Of a stretch of DNA of 64,000 nt, positions 22,824-35,300 are shown piece after piece. The notes beneath the pieces were generated by a model. That model was not told where the DNA came from. It saw nothing but the letters and a program-made list of their open reading frames with translations, and did not search any database. Source of the stretch: Proteromonas lacertae (taxonomy: Eukaryota > Sar > Bigyra > Opalinata > Proteromonadidae); assembly GCA_002245135.1 (NCBI GenBank), contig NGBS01000583.1, forward strand, positions 310,001 through 374,000, given 5' to 3'. Each line of letters begins with the position of its first letter. The stretch's first letter is position 1. The translations under genes and the position numbers were made by a program.

Positions 22824-24923
22824 TCAATTACTTAAATTGAATTTTTTAGAAATAGAATCTTGTCTTTTAATCATACTCTTTATCGTTCTTTCTGAAGCAG
22901 CCATTTGATTCTTTTTAATAACACGTATTTTCTCAAACTCTTCTTCTCCAAACAACTTTGGACCATATTCCTCAACATATTTCTTCATTTTAATAACCAA
23001 ATCATCTCTCAAATCTTTCACAAAGTTATTTCCTTCAGTTAATACCATCGACAAAATCAATGACCAAAGAATTCTCAATTTCTGAATTCCTACTTCAGAG
23101 AATCTTACACCAGCATACATTATAAATGGTTGAATTGATATTAAACCAAAAAATTGATTATATGTGATTTCTTTATGCCCTAAAAATACTCTATAACTAG
23201 AATAAATAGCAGCATATAAAACAAAGAAAAATGGGAAAACTATAACAGAAGCTGCCATCTATAAAGCAATATTAATATAATAACAAAAATACTTTTGTTG
23301 ATAACATAGCATCTTTACCTGATATTTTAACTAGACTCTCTTCTACATTCTTTTTAGCATTCTTCTTACCTAAAAATGAACAAATATAACCAGGAATCAA
23401 CATCAAAATACCACCAGGTAATGCAAACAAACCTAATAATAAAACATACACTAGATTCTGTATAATCATTGACAATTTCACTTTTAATGGAATATAAGCC
23501 CCATCTCTCACCATACTGTCTCTTATACCAAATGCATTCAATATTTTACGATATCTTTCACATTCTTCTTTAAATGCAATTAATTCAGGATATTCATTAA
23601 TCTTTTGATATGCTTTTGAGAAGTTAATTGTAAGCTGGACCTTATCTAATAAATTCAAATTAATATTCTTAGGAGAATATATTTGTCTAGCAATCCATAA
23701 TAAATCGTAAGTAGTTTCACCTCCATACATTTGTACAATAACATTCTTTAAACATAATTCAATATGTTGTAGTAATTGCGTGACTATTTCTTTCTTTGAT
23801 TCACTATCTTGACTGTATTTATCAACAATATCCTGAGATATTTCTATTGGATCACCGACAATGACTGTTGCTCGACTTCTGAAACGATGACCGTTAAAAT
23901 AATTCATTCCTACAGGTAATATAGTGATCTTTTTATCAGGATACTATCATTTATAATAAATTACAAAGTATATATATACTAATGATTTAAAACCTAATGG
24001 AATTACAGCACAACCTGCTTTCAATGGCAATAATTAAAATATATATTAAAGATTCATTTTATGTATTATTATATAAAATGATATTGTTGTTCTATCATGC
24101 GAACCACCTTCTGGGAATATACCTACTACTTGATCATTATTTAAACTAGCATAAACATGTTTGAATAAATCTGAATGGTTTAATTTTGGTTGAGTTTGAT
24201 ATTCTATATCTGTTATTTCATCATCAGATACTTTGTCTTTGAGTATTATTTCTGTATCACTTAATACTTCTTGAATTGCTATTTAATAAATAAAAATTAA
24301 ATTGATAATAAATATACGATATTCTTTCTTTTCAATAATTAAGAAATCTCTTGTTTTTAGTGTGGTGAAATTGGTATTTTTACCTGTTACTTTTTCACCT
24401 TCCACTGATATTGTTCCTACTCCCTTTTTAATATGATCCATTTCACGATCTATTGGGATAATTGAATTCATTCCTCTCATAAAGAAACCAATCACTGGTG
24501 CTTCAAGTGAAGCTTTTGCTCCTATCAGCCATAACTTCCGTGGGAATAATTGACTGAGTAATATTCCATCTGCAAACTGATTTCCATGTGGAGCAGCGAT
24601 TACAAATACAGGCCCTTCGTCTGGTACTTTTTCAACTCCTTGTATTTTGACTTCTACATATACAGTATAATAATGCTAAAATACCTCTGAAGAATAATGT
24701 AATTTCAATCCAATAAACCATATTGATCAGTCTTTCAAGTATTACATCGCCCATTAATGGATTAAACATAATTATAATCATAAAAACTATAAATATTTTT
24801 AAATTATTCATCTATACTAATAAAAATAGCAGGCAATGTCGAACCAATTTTTTCTAAAATGTTTCCAAGATGTACATCCCAAGAAGTCCATGTTTCGATT
24901 ATATAACTCTTAATTGAGTCCAT
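22824..24923 (-). CDS. Sct1/Gpt2-type glycerol-3-phosphate (or DHAP) acyltransferase
   Basis: The gene reads from ATG 24923 through seven exons to TGA 22824. After an N-terminal hydrophobic segment come FVIAAPHGNQFADG (motif I, His-x4-Asp), GFFMRGMNSIIPIDRE (motif II), VGIFPEGGSHDRTT (motif III) and LLPLKAGCAVIPLG (motif IV). A long spacer between motifs II and III and two C-terminal membrane regions are typical of fungal Gat1/Gat2 (Gpt2/Sct1), which make lysophosphatidic acid at the ER. Most introns are GTAT...TAG. The intron between motifs III and IV is U12-like (24034-24084). The gene is convergent with the aldo-keto reductase, and tRNA-Glu lies just upstream. Confidence 0.92.
24034..24084 (-). 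other. Candidate U12-type AT-AA intron in the acyltransferase
   Basis: Reading through gives two in-frame TAA stops between motifs III and IV, and there is no GT or AG to use. Removing 51 nt that start ATATCATTTT and end TTTTAA yields SHDRTT-LLPLKAG, the spacing and sequence expected of the family. ATCTTTAAT, a good U12 branch-point match, lies about 11-13 nt before the 3' end. The AA end is inferred from protein conservation. Confidence 0.55.
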
Positions 24924-24995
24924 TTTTGAATTTGGAATATCAGAAGAACACGCGTCAGTTTATAAAAACAAAATTAAATGAAAATATTATACTAA

Positions 24996-25067
24996 TCCCA
25001 TGTAGTCTAGGTGGTTAGGACGGCTGGCTTTCACCCAGCCGACCCGGGTTCGAGTCCCGGCATGGGA
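24996..25067 (+). tRNA. tRNA-Glu (UUC)
   Basis: The 72-nt cloverleaf has acceptor TCCCATG paired with CATGGGA, anticodon stem GCTGG/CCAGC around loop CTTTCAC (anticodon TTC at 25030-25032), and T arm CCGGG-TTCGAGT-CCCGG. It has no intron and no encoded CCA. Box B (GGTTCGAGTCC) is intact. A TTTTTT run at 25077-25082 is a suitable Pol III terminator. It lies inside the last codons of the convergent HEAT-type gene. Confidence 0.98.
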
Positions 25068-25073
25068 AGTTGA

Positions 25074-28000
25074 TTATTTTTTAATTTTTCTTTTTTTTTT
25101 TCTCTTAAAAACAAACAGCAGAATCATATTATGAAAGTTTAGATAAGAAGCTTTTCCAACTGGATCAAGTATTGATATGATTTGGTTTGCTTTCATACTG
25201 ATTGTTTCTGATGAATCATTTCTACAAATCTGCATTATTAATACCAATTTCTTTACAAATTCAGAATCTTTGATGATATCAGTACAACTTTCAATCAAAT
25301 TTAGGAAATATATTGAACTATTGTTCAATCTGTAAGTTGATACGCATTCGTCAATATAACCTACAACCAGTTTCAAATAAATCAATATATCTATCTTTTC
25401 AACCTTCTTAGATGAGAATAGATACTTCAACAGTTGATAAAATGAAACTGTAATCAATCTATTCTCGCTTATCTTTATTATTCTAATCGACATTTCTATT
25501 ATCTTTTTAAGTATTTGTGACTTGATTTCTTGTTGATCAGTAATAATCTTCAACAGATTTACAATCAATGAATTCTCTGTTTCTATAATATGATCTATAT
25601 TGTTATAATTATCTTCAATATTATTGGATATTTCCATTAAAGTCCTTTCCACTTTTTGAAAGGAGGAGAAATCTAATGCAGCTTGATCTATTAGCTTCTT
25701 ATGAGCAACTTGTTCATTATATTGTTCTTCAGTTAATATTGGCAAAGGCAATAATGTTAAGTCATTATTCATATAAGAATCAATACTTGTCATTATTGTG
25801 CTTCTCACTATTTAAAATATAAAATATAAAATATGGTAATAAATATACATTGAACTTGACATGAATCAAGGAATTCTATCAACTCAATAATTATGTCTAA
25901 ATAGTATTCAGTTTCTTCTTTTATCATTTGAGGTAATGTTGATAATAACAGTGTATAAATATGAGAATAGAATAACAATAATTCTAAGTTAGAATCTGTA
26001 ATATTTTGATTCTTGAATTCTTGATATAAAGATAAGATTTTATTGTAATAGAAATTAATCACATTTGTTCCTAATTCTTTATTACTCTCAAATATCAATG
26101 ATAAAATAGGAATTTCACATTTGTCAATCATTTTATTAGCTACATAATCTATTTGATCTTTACTTATGGTTTCTAAGTCACTTATATTTCTAATGTCATT
26201 TATTGTATGGTTTTTACGACCAACAGTTTGAGGGTTCAATCCATATCTATGACAGTAATACAAATATCGATTAGAATTCAAATATTCAGCATTGAATATA
26301 TCATTATTTACTAGCGGAATTACATAATCAGAACCCATTTTATTGTTATTACTATTATCACTATTCTCTTTGCTGTTATTATTCTCTTTATTCGATTCTT
26401 TGTTATTCTGTATTGATAGTTCAATATTTGCTTCAAAATCTATTTTTTTAATCAATTCGTGATTATTCTCATGGATTATTTGATTATACAACTTTGGAGG
26501 ACATATACTCTTGTTTAATAGAATACTATACAGTTTCTTTCTAACAGTAACACTAGGATCACACAGAAACTGAATGAAATAATTCAACACAGTTTGCTCT
26601 GGTAATAAAGGTATAAGAATCTCATACAATATAATCGATATTAATCTTTCACTCTCATTGGAACTAGATGTTTTATCTTCAAAGTCTTTTATTGTTATTG
26701 AAATAATTGGTGAATTCTCTGGTAATTTGTTGAATAATATTTGTAACTGATGAGCAGCAACATCAGCAATTGGCGAATTAAACTCTAAACTGTTAATATA
26801 ATCAATGATTGATTGTATTATTTCAGTAATATCATCAATCTTATAATCAGATATTAATATATGTAAAATATCAAAGATAATAGTTTGAACAGGAAATGAT
26901 GATGTTGGTAATAACTCTACTAATTGTTCAATTATTTCCTATTGATAATATATTTAGTAAAAATTAATAATTATACTTGAATATTCTCTTTTTCTAACAA
27001 ACTAAACATACTTGTTTTACGAATAGATTTTAAGAATGTCAAATAGTAATACAATCCTCCACTTGTTGTCTATTAATAAATAATAAAGATATAAATATAC
27101 AGTTGTTACTAAGTTATATAGATTCTTAGCATATAACAATATTTCATTATTATTAATGTTGAATAATATTGTTAAACCAAGTATTAATCCTTCTAAATCC
27201 CATGTTAAAGTACTTAAATTCAGTTTCTTAATAGATCCATATATTTCATTTATCATATTGGTAATTACATTAACTGTGATCATTTTGTTTTGAAATGATA
27301 AATATCGAAGTTGAGATAATACTACAATTGTGGCTCCTTTAAAACCTTTTTGATTTCTTAATTTTTGAATATAATATTCAATTTTATCCATAGTTTTAGG
27401 GTTAAACTTAACATCTTTGTATTTCTCATTGATTATTTCATATATCTTATTCCAATTATCTTCATTTACATCTGTAATAGATTTGATTATTCTATCATCT
27501 AGATTGGGATTTTCATTAACATCTAATGAATAAGTGGATGATATTAGATTGAATAATTCATTTATATTACTACACGAATGATCAGCATGAATTGATTTAG
27601 TAATTATTGAAACTTTATCAGTATATAAATCAAATAATGACTTTTGTTTTACATCAATATTCTTAATATCAATTTGATTCCTTAAATTTTCATAACTACA
27701 CATCATAAATGGCAATATTGAATATAATATATTGTATTGATCTTCACTTGGAACATATGGGAATAAATACAATATCGAATCTAACACATAATTCTTAATA
27801 TCATTTGAAGGATGTACTAATACTGGTAATAGAATATCATAAAGTATTGACATTGAATATTCTTCGTTTGTGAGGTATTTGATTGATTGTATTGATGTAT
27901 AAACATAATATTCATATTGACGATATGTTAGTGACGATAAAATTGGATCTAAAGTGTAATTATTCTTCAATGATAAGATATCAGCTTTTAAATAATCATA

Positions 28001-30867
28001 TATTTCTTTCACTTGTTCTGGATTTCCATATTTTCCTATTGTCGATATTATAATTGGATATAATAAAGACATATTCATATTTATATTCTTATTGTTATTA
28101 TGAAATCCATCTTTAATTGCTAAATGAATAACATCGAAATATGATAATGCTAATTTTGGTTCATAAACGAAGAACAATTGTAAGAAATTGATAATATATT
28201 TTGAATATTTATCATTCAACAAATATACTAACACTTTCTGATTGATCTTTTCCATTATTTTCTCCATCAAATTATCTATTTTAAAAGGTAATAATAATAT
28301 ATAGAAATGAAGATAAACAACAACATTATTATTGTTGTTAAATTGACTGTTACAAAACTCAACAATTGACAATAATTTATCAATATTAATCTTATCTTTT
28401 ATATATATCAAAGAGAATAATGAAATTGATAATGATAATTGAGAAAATATATTTGTTACTTCCATTTTATTCTTCAACATATTATCAATAATGGTAGAAA
28501 GGTTCTTCTTCTCTTTTTCATCATTTGTACATAATTTACTAAACATAATCAATATGTAATTGATATTATAGGATGGAAAACAGGTAGAAGATGATTCTAA
28601 GGGTTTTATCATTATTTCATACAATCCAGAGTTAAATAAACTATCTGATATTACTTTATTACTATCTTTGATGAACAATTCATTGAATATATTAAAAAAA
28701 CTATTAGTTTGAATGAATAAATTATCAGATAATAAGTTCTCTTTATATTTTTCAAATAATGATACTACATTTTCATATTTTTTATTCTTCTGTAATAATG
28801 TTATGAGCATTTTATGTATATCATTTCTTAAAGCCAAATTATTAATTCCTAATGCGATTATTATTATGTTTATAACATATATAAAGTCATTTTCATTTTT
28901 AATCCACAAATCAATATGTTGATAGATATTTTTTACAATTGAATAGATTCCATCATTATCAGTAGTTAAGACCTTATATAATAAAATATGAATTAAATTC
29001 TTCAATTTTTCATCACCTAAAAGGTTATATGGGAGTGAAAATATAATATTTAATATGATGGAAATGTTATTATTCTGCTTTTGTAATGAATCTGTTAAAT
29101 ATGCTTCTAATGGAAGTAATGTTTTTATTGTAGCTTCAGAAAGTGTTGGAATTAAACTCTAAATGAGATATAAACATAATACTATATACTTGTAAAATTA
29201 ATTGAATATGATATTGAATAACGCTATTGTCACTTAAAAATGGGTATAGTTTATTCATTAACAAGTCATCATATTGATTTACATGTTCGCATAATATATT
29301 AATTAACTGCAAATAATGAATCTTCATATTCTATACAATAAATAATAATTCTAATAATATTACTATACTTCTTTACAAAAGTTTATGTTATTTAACAGTT
29401 TTCTTATATTCATCGTTGGTACTTTTATGTTGAACAATTTGAACATAAAATTAGCCAGTAAATGGAAATCATCATAATTATAAACAGAATTGCCTACTAT
29501 TATACTATTACTAAGATTGATTATGTCTTTATTTTGATATATTTCACCAACTGTTAAAAGGCATTGTAAAGATAGACTTCTTGTTTGATATGGAGAAATG
29601 AATATATTACAAATTAAATCAATTATTATCTCTGGATATTGATTTAATAATGATTTATTGAAAATACATAATAATACACGTATTAAATGTACTATTGTAT
29701 TTTGTGTAATTGGAGAATGTGTATTTTGTATTTTTAATAGCGATGATACTAAATTAGATAATTCTGAAGGAAATTCATTAGCTGTATATTTTTCACTTTC
29801 AATAGTAAGAATTGATGAAAATAAATCATTGTAATCAACATTATAAACATTGTTATTTATTTCATTTTTATTTTGTTTTTGTAATATAACTGTTTTAATA
29901 TATTCATTTAAACACCATGATAATAACAATGTACACTCTTGATTCTGATTGGTTATTAAAGATAATAACACTTGCACAAATAAGGTTTGATCATTGGTTT
30001 GATTTTCAACTATTAAATTGAAATATGATAGAATATATTGTTGAATCATTTTTATTTCTCTATTTGATGGATTTTTAATTGACAATAAAGTATATAATAT
30101 TTGATACACTAAAGACTGATTAGAAGAGGTAATATATATTGGATTTAAATATAACAATGAATCAATTAAACATAGAGAATGACCAATTATTCGATTGGAT
30201 TGAGATAAGTTTGATTCTAATACGAAATAAACATTCCACACTGTTGATAGTTTATCTTCAATAATAAACTGTTGTGAATTATCTATAATTAATTGTGTTG
30301 CTATTTGTAATGATAATTCTTTCATTTGATTAATTGGGGATTGATAATATCCTTCTAATGCTGAGATTAAGCCATTTACCATTAGTTTTAATGATGGTGA
30401 TAATAAATGGAATAATGAATGAATTCCTTTGGATTGCTTATCAGGGTTTTGTAATTCATTAAATATTTTCTGCAATTCTTCAAAAGATACTTCATGAAAT
30501 ATAGATGCAAACTAAATAACACAAAATTGATAATTATAAATACTTTATAAAGTAAGTTCACTGTATCCCATCTGATAGAAGAAGAATAATGTTCTAAATA
30601 TGGTATGATTTTGACAAACAGTTGAACAGTAAGTCCTTCAAGAACATCTCCCTAAAACACATATTAACAATATTCTAAATACCAAATTCATGCTTTCATC
30701 TAGATAAGATTCTTGATTTTGATTTATTTTATTTAAAAATACTTTCACCTCTTCAATCCACTAGATAATAGATCAATATTAGATACTTTCTTAACAGATT
30801 CTCTATAATTCTCTGGTAATTCAAAAAATGTATTATGACTCAACAAATTCGGTCCAGGAGCTGACAT
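25074..30867 (-). CDS. Very large HEAT/ARM-type helical protein of unknown identity
   Basis: The gene starts MSAPGPNLLSHNTFFELPEN at ATG 30867 and ends KKRKIKK-stop at 25074. It has about ten exons with GTAT/GTGA...TAG introns and a product of roughly 1,800 residues. The whole length is paired amphipathic helices rich in Leu, Ile and Asn, for example LLSIKNPSNREIKMIQQYIL and YDILLPVLVHPSNDIKNYVL, the latter a HEAT-like 'HPSNDIKN' turn. An Asn/Ser/Glu-rich linker near 26330-26420 interrupts it. There are no membrane segments. I cannot name it; large scaffolds such as focadhesin are possible by size only. The basic KKRKIKK tail overlaps the poly-T terminator of tRNA-Glu. The start is divergent from LC8, with 95 bp between them. 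Confidence 0.6.
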
Positions 30868-30894
30868 TTTTGAATATTTCAAAATAGAACCGTT

Positions 30895-30926
30895 TCTAGC
30901 TTGATTGATTTGAAAAAAGCTCGAGC
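30895..30926. promoter_or_regulatory. Shared promoter motifs between the HEAT-type gene and LC8
   Basis: TCTAGCTTGATTGATTTGA and AAGCTCGAGC lie within the 95 bp between the two divergent starts. They are members of the recurring GCTTGA/CTCGAG motif set. The promoter role is inferred. Confidence 0.4.
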
Positions 30927-30962
30927 GTTATTATTTTTTAAAATTGAAATAAAGATAAAAGG

Positions 30963-31315
30963 ATGCCTACAGCAATAATAAAATCGGTAGATATGGAAAA
31001 GCCTATGGAAGAAAAAGCTATATCAACAGCTAAAGCGGCCTTAGATGAATGTAATACACCAGATGTATAGATTTTTATTATATATAACTTATATAGGAAA
31101 TTGCTCAATATATGAAAAGCACATTTGAAAATACATATGGTCATTTGTATGAATAATGATAATTATTTGAATAGATGGCACTGTTTTGTAGGTCGACATT
31201 TTGCTTCATATGTAACTCATGAAAAAGGTAAATACATGTATAATTATCAAAAATAATCATGCTTAGATACTTTTATCTTGGTCATACTGGTATATGTTTG
31301 TTTTCTTCTGGATAA
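30963..31315 (+). CDS. Dynein light chain LC8-type (DYNLL)
   Basis: Four short exons split by introns of 32, 26 and 29 nt encode about 88 residues. The product has every LC8 landmark: AIIKSVDMEKPMEEKAISTA, the EIAQYMKSTFENTYG helix, WHCFVGRHFASYVTHEKGK with the strand that binds target peptides, and YIYFYLGHTGICLFSSG at the end. The length is normal for the family. LC8 is a dimeric hub in axonemal and cytoplasmic dynein and many other complexes. Splice sites were chosen because only this arrangement gives the conserved YIYFYLG strand. Confidence 0.97.
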
Positions 31316-31413
31316 TTTATTTTTTAATGTTCTTATTATTTAAATTTGTTTATATGAGATGAAATCAGGTTTATAACAAACAAATCATTACTATTTAACA
31401 ATAAATATACAAA

Positions 31414-32089
31414 TTAATAATATCGAGAAGTTTTATTCTCAGTCTGCACAAATCTCTTAAGTGTACCACTCTTAAATGCTTGTGTAGCTTGAACAAATGG
31501 TGGTTTATCGTAACACCAAGTCTTTTGAGCTTCTGTATCATATTTAGGATCTGTTTCATAACGATATCTTTCACCAATTGCTCCAGATGTTCCTTTGAAA
31601 TAATGTGGTTGATTATAATCAGGATGAGGAATAAGTCCAGCATTATCCATTTTCATTCTTTCTACAAGTCCATGTACTCTCTCTGGATATCCATATGAAT
31701 CTCTATTAGTTGTGTGAAAATAAGATTTATCGTAACTTGGATCAGCTTCGGCATGTTTACTATATTCTATTTCTTGATCATGAACTTTTCTTGGAATTAA
31801 AGTCTGTTCACCAAAATTTTGTAATGTTAAAGCTTTTGTATGGAGACTTTGACCTAAATTAACCATTGGTGCTTTTGGTGGATATCTTTTATAATCGCCA
31901 TATGTGGTAGAATAACTTCTCTATAATATTAATATAATTATTATTTGGAATACAGTTCCATAATCTGGTAGAACTTCCTGTTTGAAAGGAGGACATCTTT
32001 CTTCATACCAATTGGCTATTGATTATTACTTAGTGTTATATACAATTCAAGGTATATGGTGTATATGTTCTTATGCCACTACGATCCAT
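31414..32089 (-). CDS. Small axoneme-type (ciliary microtubule-associated) protein
   Basis: Three exons encode about 195 residues: MDRSGIRTYTPYTLNSNWYE, then ERCPPFKQEVLPDYGTRSYS, then a C-terminal exon with NLGQSLHTKALTLQNFGEQT, YFHTTNRDSYGYPERV and HYFKGTSGAIGERYRYET. It has no membrane segment. It is rich in Tyr, Pro, Arg and Asn, with short repeated TT-x-x-SYG/Y-x-x-x-R patterns. That composition is typical of microtubule inner proteins and related CFAP/SPMIP-type proteins, many of which are short and motif-poor. I cannot name the orthologue. The tail-to-tail LC8 neighbour is compatible with a flagellar role but proves nothing. Confidence 0.55.
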
Positions 32090-32393
32090 AGGTAACAATT
32101 AAAAGCTAAAAAAAGAAAAGAAACGCTCTTTTTTGCTTGAAAAGCTTGATTGATAAAATGATTGAATTATGTTGAGTAGTGGAATAAAATGATATTTTAG
32201 AAATATATGGCTCATAATAAGATAAATGTATATATGAAAAAGAATATTTCTAAAAACAACATCATGTAGTGTTTTCATGAAGATTCTATACTTATATGAT
32301 GTTATAAAACATAATTTATTGAATTATGTTTATTTTTATTTACATTTTGTAATTAAATTAAAATTAGCCGTTTTAGTTTTTTGAATTTTTAAA
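32090..32393. other. Intergenic region before the large acidic protein
   Basis: About 300 bp of AT-rich sequence with no supported gene. TTGCTTGA and AAAGCTTGATTGA at about 32133-32153 match the recurring promoter-like motif. They are nearer the axoneme-type gene start (32089, minus strand) than the next plus-strand start. Confidence 0.4.
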
Positions 32394-35300
32394 ATGCTAT
32401 CTCATCAGCTAGTGAGGATCGAAGCTAGCGAACAGGTTAATTTACAAAATTACTCTGATTGCATATGTTATGGAGGTATAAAAACAAAATTTACTACAAA
32501 TAGAAGATCATATCACTCAAGTTAATATTGGTGGTTGTGAAAATTGCCTATTTGTTTTTAAATGGTATGAAAATAGTTAATTATGCTTTATAGCGATGAA
32601 TACCAAATTTCAGACTCTTTTAATTGTACAGCGGCTTTATACGATGATAGTACTTCATTCAATTTAGAAAATACAAGATCACTTAGGATTATACCATCTA
32701 AAGTATATTTATTTCTTATAATTGAAATTAGTCTGGAACAGGGAATATTGTTGTTAATAACAATGATAATAGTTCAAGTTTTGAATATTTTTCACCAAGA
32801 CATCCTTTATACGAGGATGGAAGCTATACAAAGTTTGGAGAAGAAAAAATTAGAGAGATATTCTTAACATTTGATAAGCAACATCAATACTTTATGAATT
32901 ATATTGATATTAAGAATATGATAAAAGTTTTACGTTTAGATCTCCCTTTATCACCAAATGCACTAAAACAATCATTTCAAAATCTCAAAATAAACTTATC
33001 AACTGATGCAGAATCAAGGATAATAATGACTTATCAGGATTTGCTCAAATATTACTTCGCTCAAAGTCCAGATGTATTAGAATCGCATTTGCAACAATGT
33101 AAAATTAGTACAACAGCATTACCTGATTATTTTCAAATAATACCAAATTATTTGAATAGAGATCCGTTTGATAATTCAAATACCTCTCTATCAGTCGCAT
33201 CTGATGAATCAAATCATATTCCAGAGCCAATTCCTTCTAAGCCAATAGAACAACCAGATTTACATGGTGAAGATTCATTTATTGATGATTATGATGATGA
33301 TAAATCAGATAATGAGAATGATAAGAAAGAAAATAATAACAATAACAATGATAATAATAATGATGAATTTGCTGAAGAAGAAAACGAAGAAGAAAATGGA
33401 CAACAAAGAAACGTAGAAGAAAATAAAGAAAATGAAGAAATCCAACAACAAATTCGTATATTACAACAACAACAACAACGACATCAAAAGAATAACAAGA
33501 ATTATAAGAATGAGATAAAAGAAGAAGATGATTTTAAATATTTCTCACATATTGATCCTTTATCACAACTAAAATCAACATTCTCAGTAAGTTCATCATC
33601 AGATTCAGCATCAATCCCTGAAACTGATTTGCCCTATTATATTCCAAATGAAAAAGAAAAAGATGAAGATTTTAAAACCAAACCAACCAGTATAAATTCT
33701 CAACCTACTTCTTATGGATCAGTAAAACCAACCTATATTCCAAGTGATGATGTATCCAGTGAAGCAACATTAAGAAGCATTCCTCCACCAAATATGATTA
33801 ATGATAGTTTACCTTTTCCAATGATTGAATGTCCAAATTATATATTGAATTGTGAATGTCAATTGAAAGTTCAGTTATCAACAGATCCAAACCTGTTTGG
33901 ATTATTCCATAGACTATTTCCTGTTTCTAATGCATTAACAGAGAAAGCAGAAATATTAAGAAAAGCTCTACAATTAACATCTTGTACAATGAGAAAAGAA
34001 AAATGTCAATTAATTATTCAAGAGTTAGAGAAATATGATTTGAGTAAATATAGAAACATTGATCAATACATTTATGATGAAATGTGTGGATTTAGACCAA
34101 CATTAGCTGAAGAATGCGATTTAAAACTAAGCAATCCAAACTATACAAAATTAGCAGAGATATTATCATATTTCTATAGAGAAAAAGTAAAAACTTCAAC
34201 TAAAAGATCAGTTAGTAGAATATCAAAGAGAATGAGTCTTAAGAATACTGAAACAAATAATAGTACAGAAAAACCATTAAAAACTACAAGAAGTATATCA
34301 ACACCAAAATATTTCAAATACGAATCATTAGCAAAGAAGATAAATATAACATGCTTGACATGTGAAGGTGATGAATTAACAATGGAAAAATATAGAAAAG
34401 ATTATAGACAACAACATGATTCAATAATGTCAATTAAACTATTAAAAGAAGGATTAGATTTATGTGGAATTGAATTTGAAAATGATAAACAATATGACTA
34501 TTATTTATACTATATTAAATGTGCATTAAACAATATAAAGCCTGATGATGAAGGTGTATATCAGAATAATTTAACTTGTTTACAATTCCTTGCTTATGTT
34601 AAAAAAATAGCATTTAATACAAATACCTCACAAGATGAATTACATAAAATTACTGATTTAGAAAAAATGTATTCTCCTGAGAAATGTATGCCTGAAAGTG
34701 TAAAAGCTAGAAATATGTTAAGAAGAAATCTTTGTCCAGGTAAAAAAGCACCAAAACCAATAGATTATGATGTAACTGATATGTATGACTTTGAATCAGA
34801 ATTAGTGTCAATATTTAATAGAGATTTTAACAAGTTTATTAAATTCAGACAAGTATTTATTTCAGATAAAACTCAAAGGTTTATTATTACATTGATTAAT
34901 AAAGGATTACTTTGTATTGGTGTAAGACCAATAAAAAGTAAAAACAGTAAATCAATTCCATTAGCTCCAATTATACTAGAAATTATTAGAAAACTAAAAA
35001 CTAATAAAGATGAAAACATGAATGAGAAAGACTTTGTTATTGAAGAATTACACAAAGATGAAGTAATAGAATCATCAAAATATAATGCAATTTACTATCT
35101 TATAATGAACATATTCTTAAATAGAAATTCAAAATTCATTACCGCTGAATATATTAAATATTTCTATGTAAAGAAAGTAAAATATGAACTAACTAATGTA
35201 GAAGCATTTGATCTTTTGACTATAAGAAAAGACTTTAAAAAGTTGTTGAAAGTATCTTTATATACTCAAAGTATGAAGAATATATTATGTTCAAGATTTA

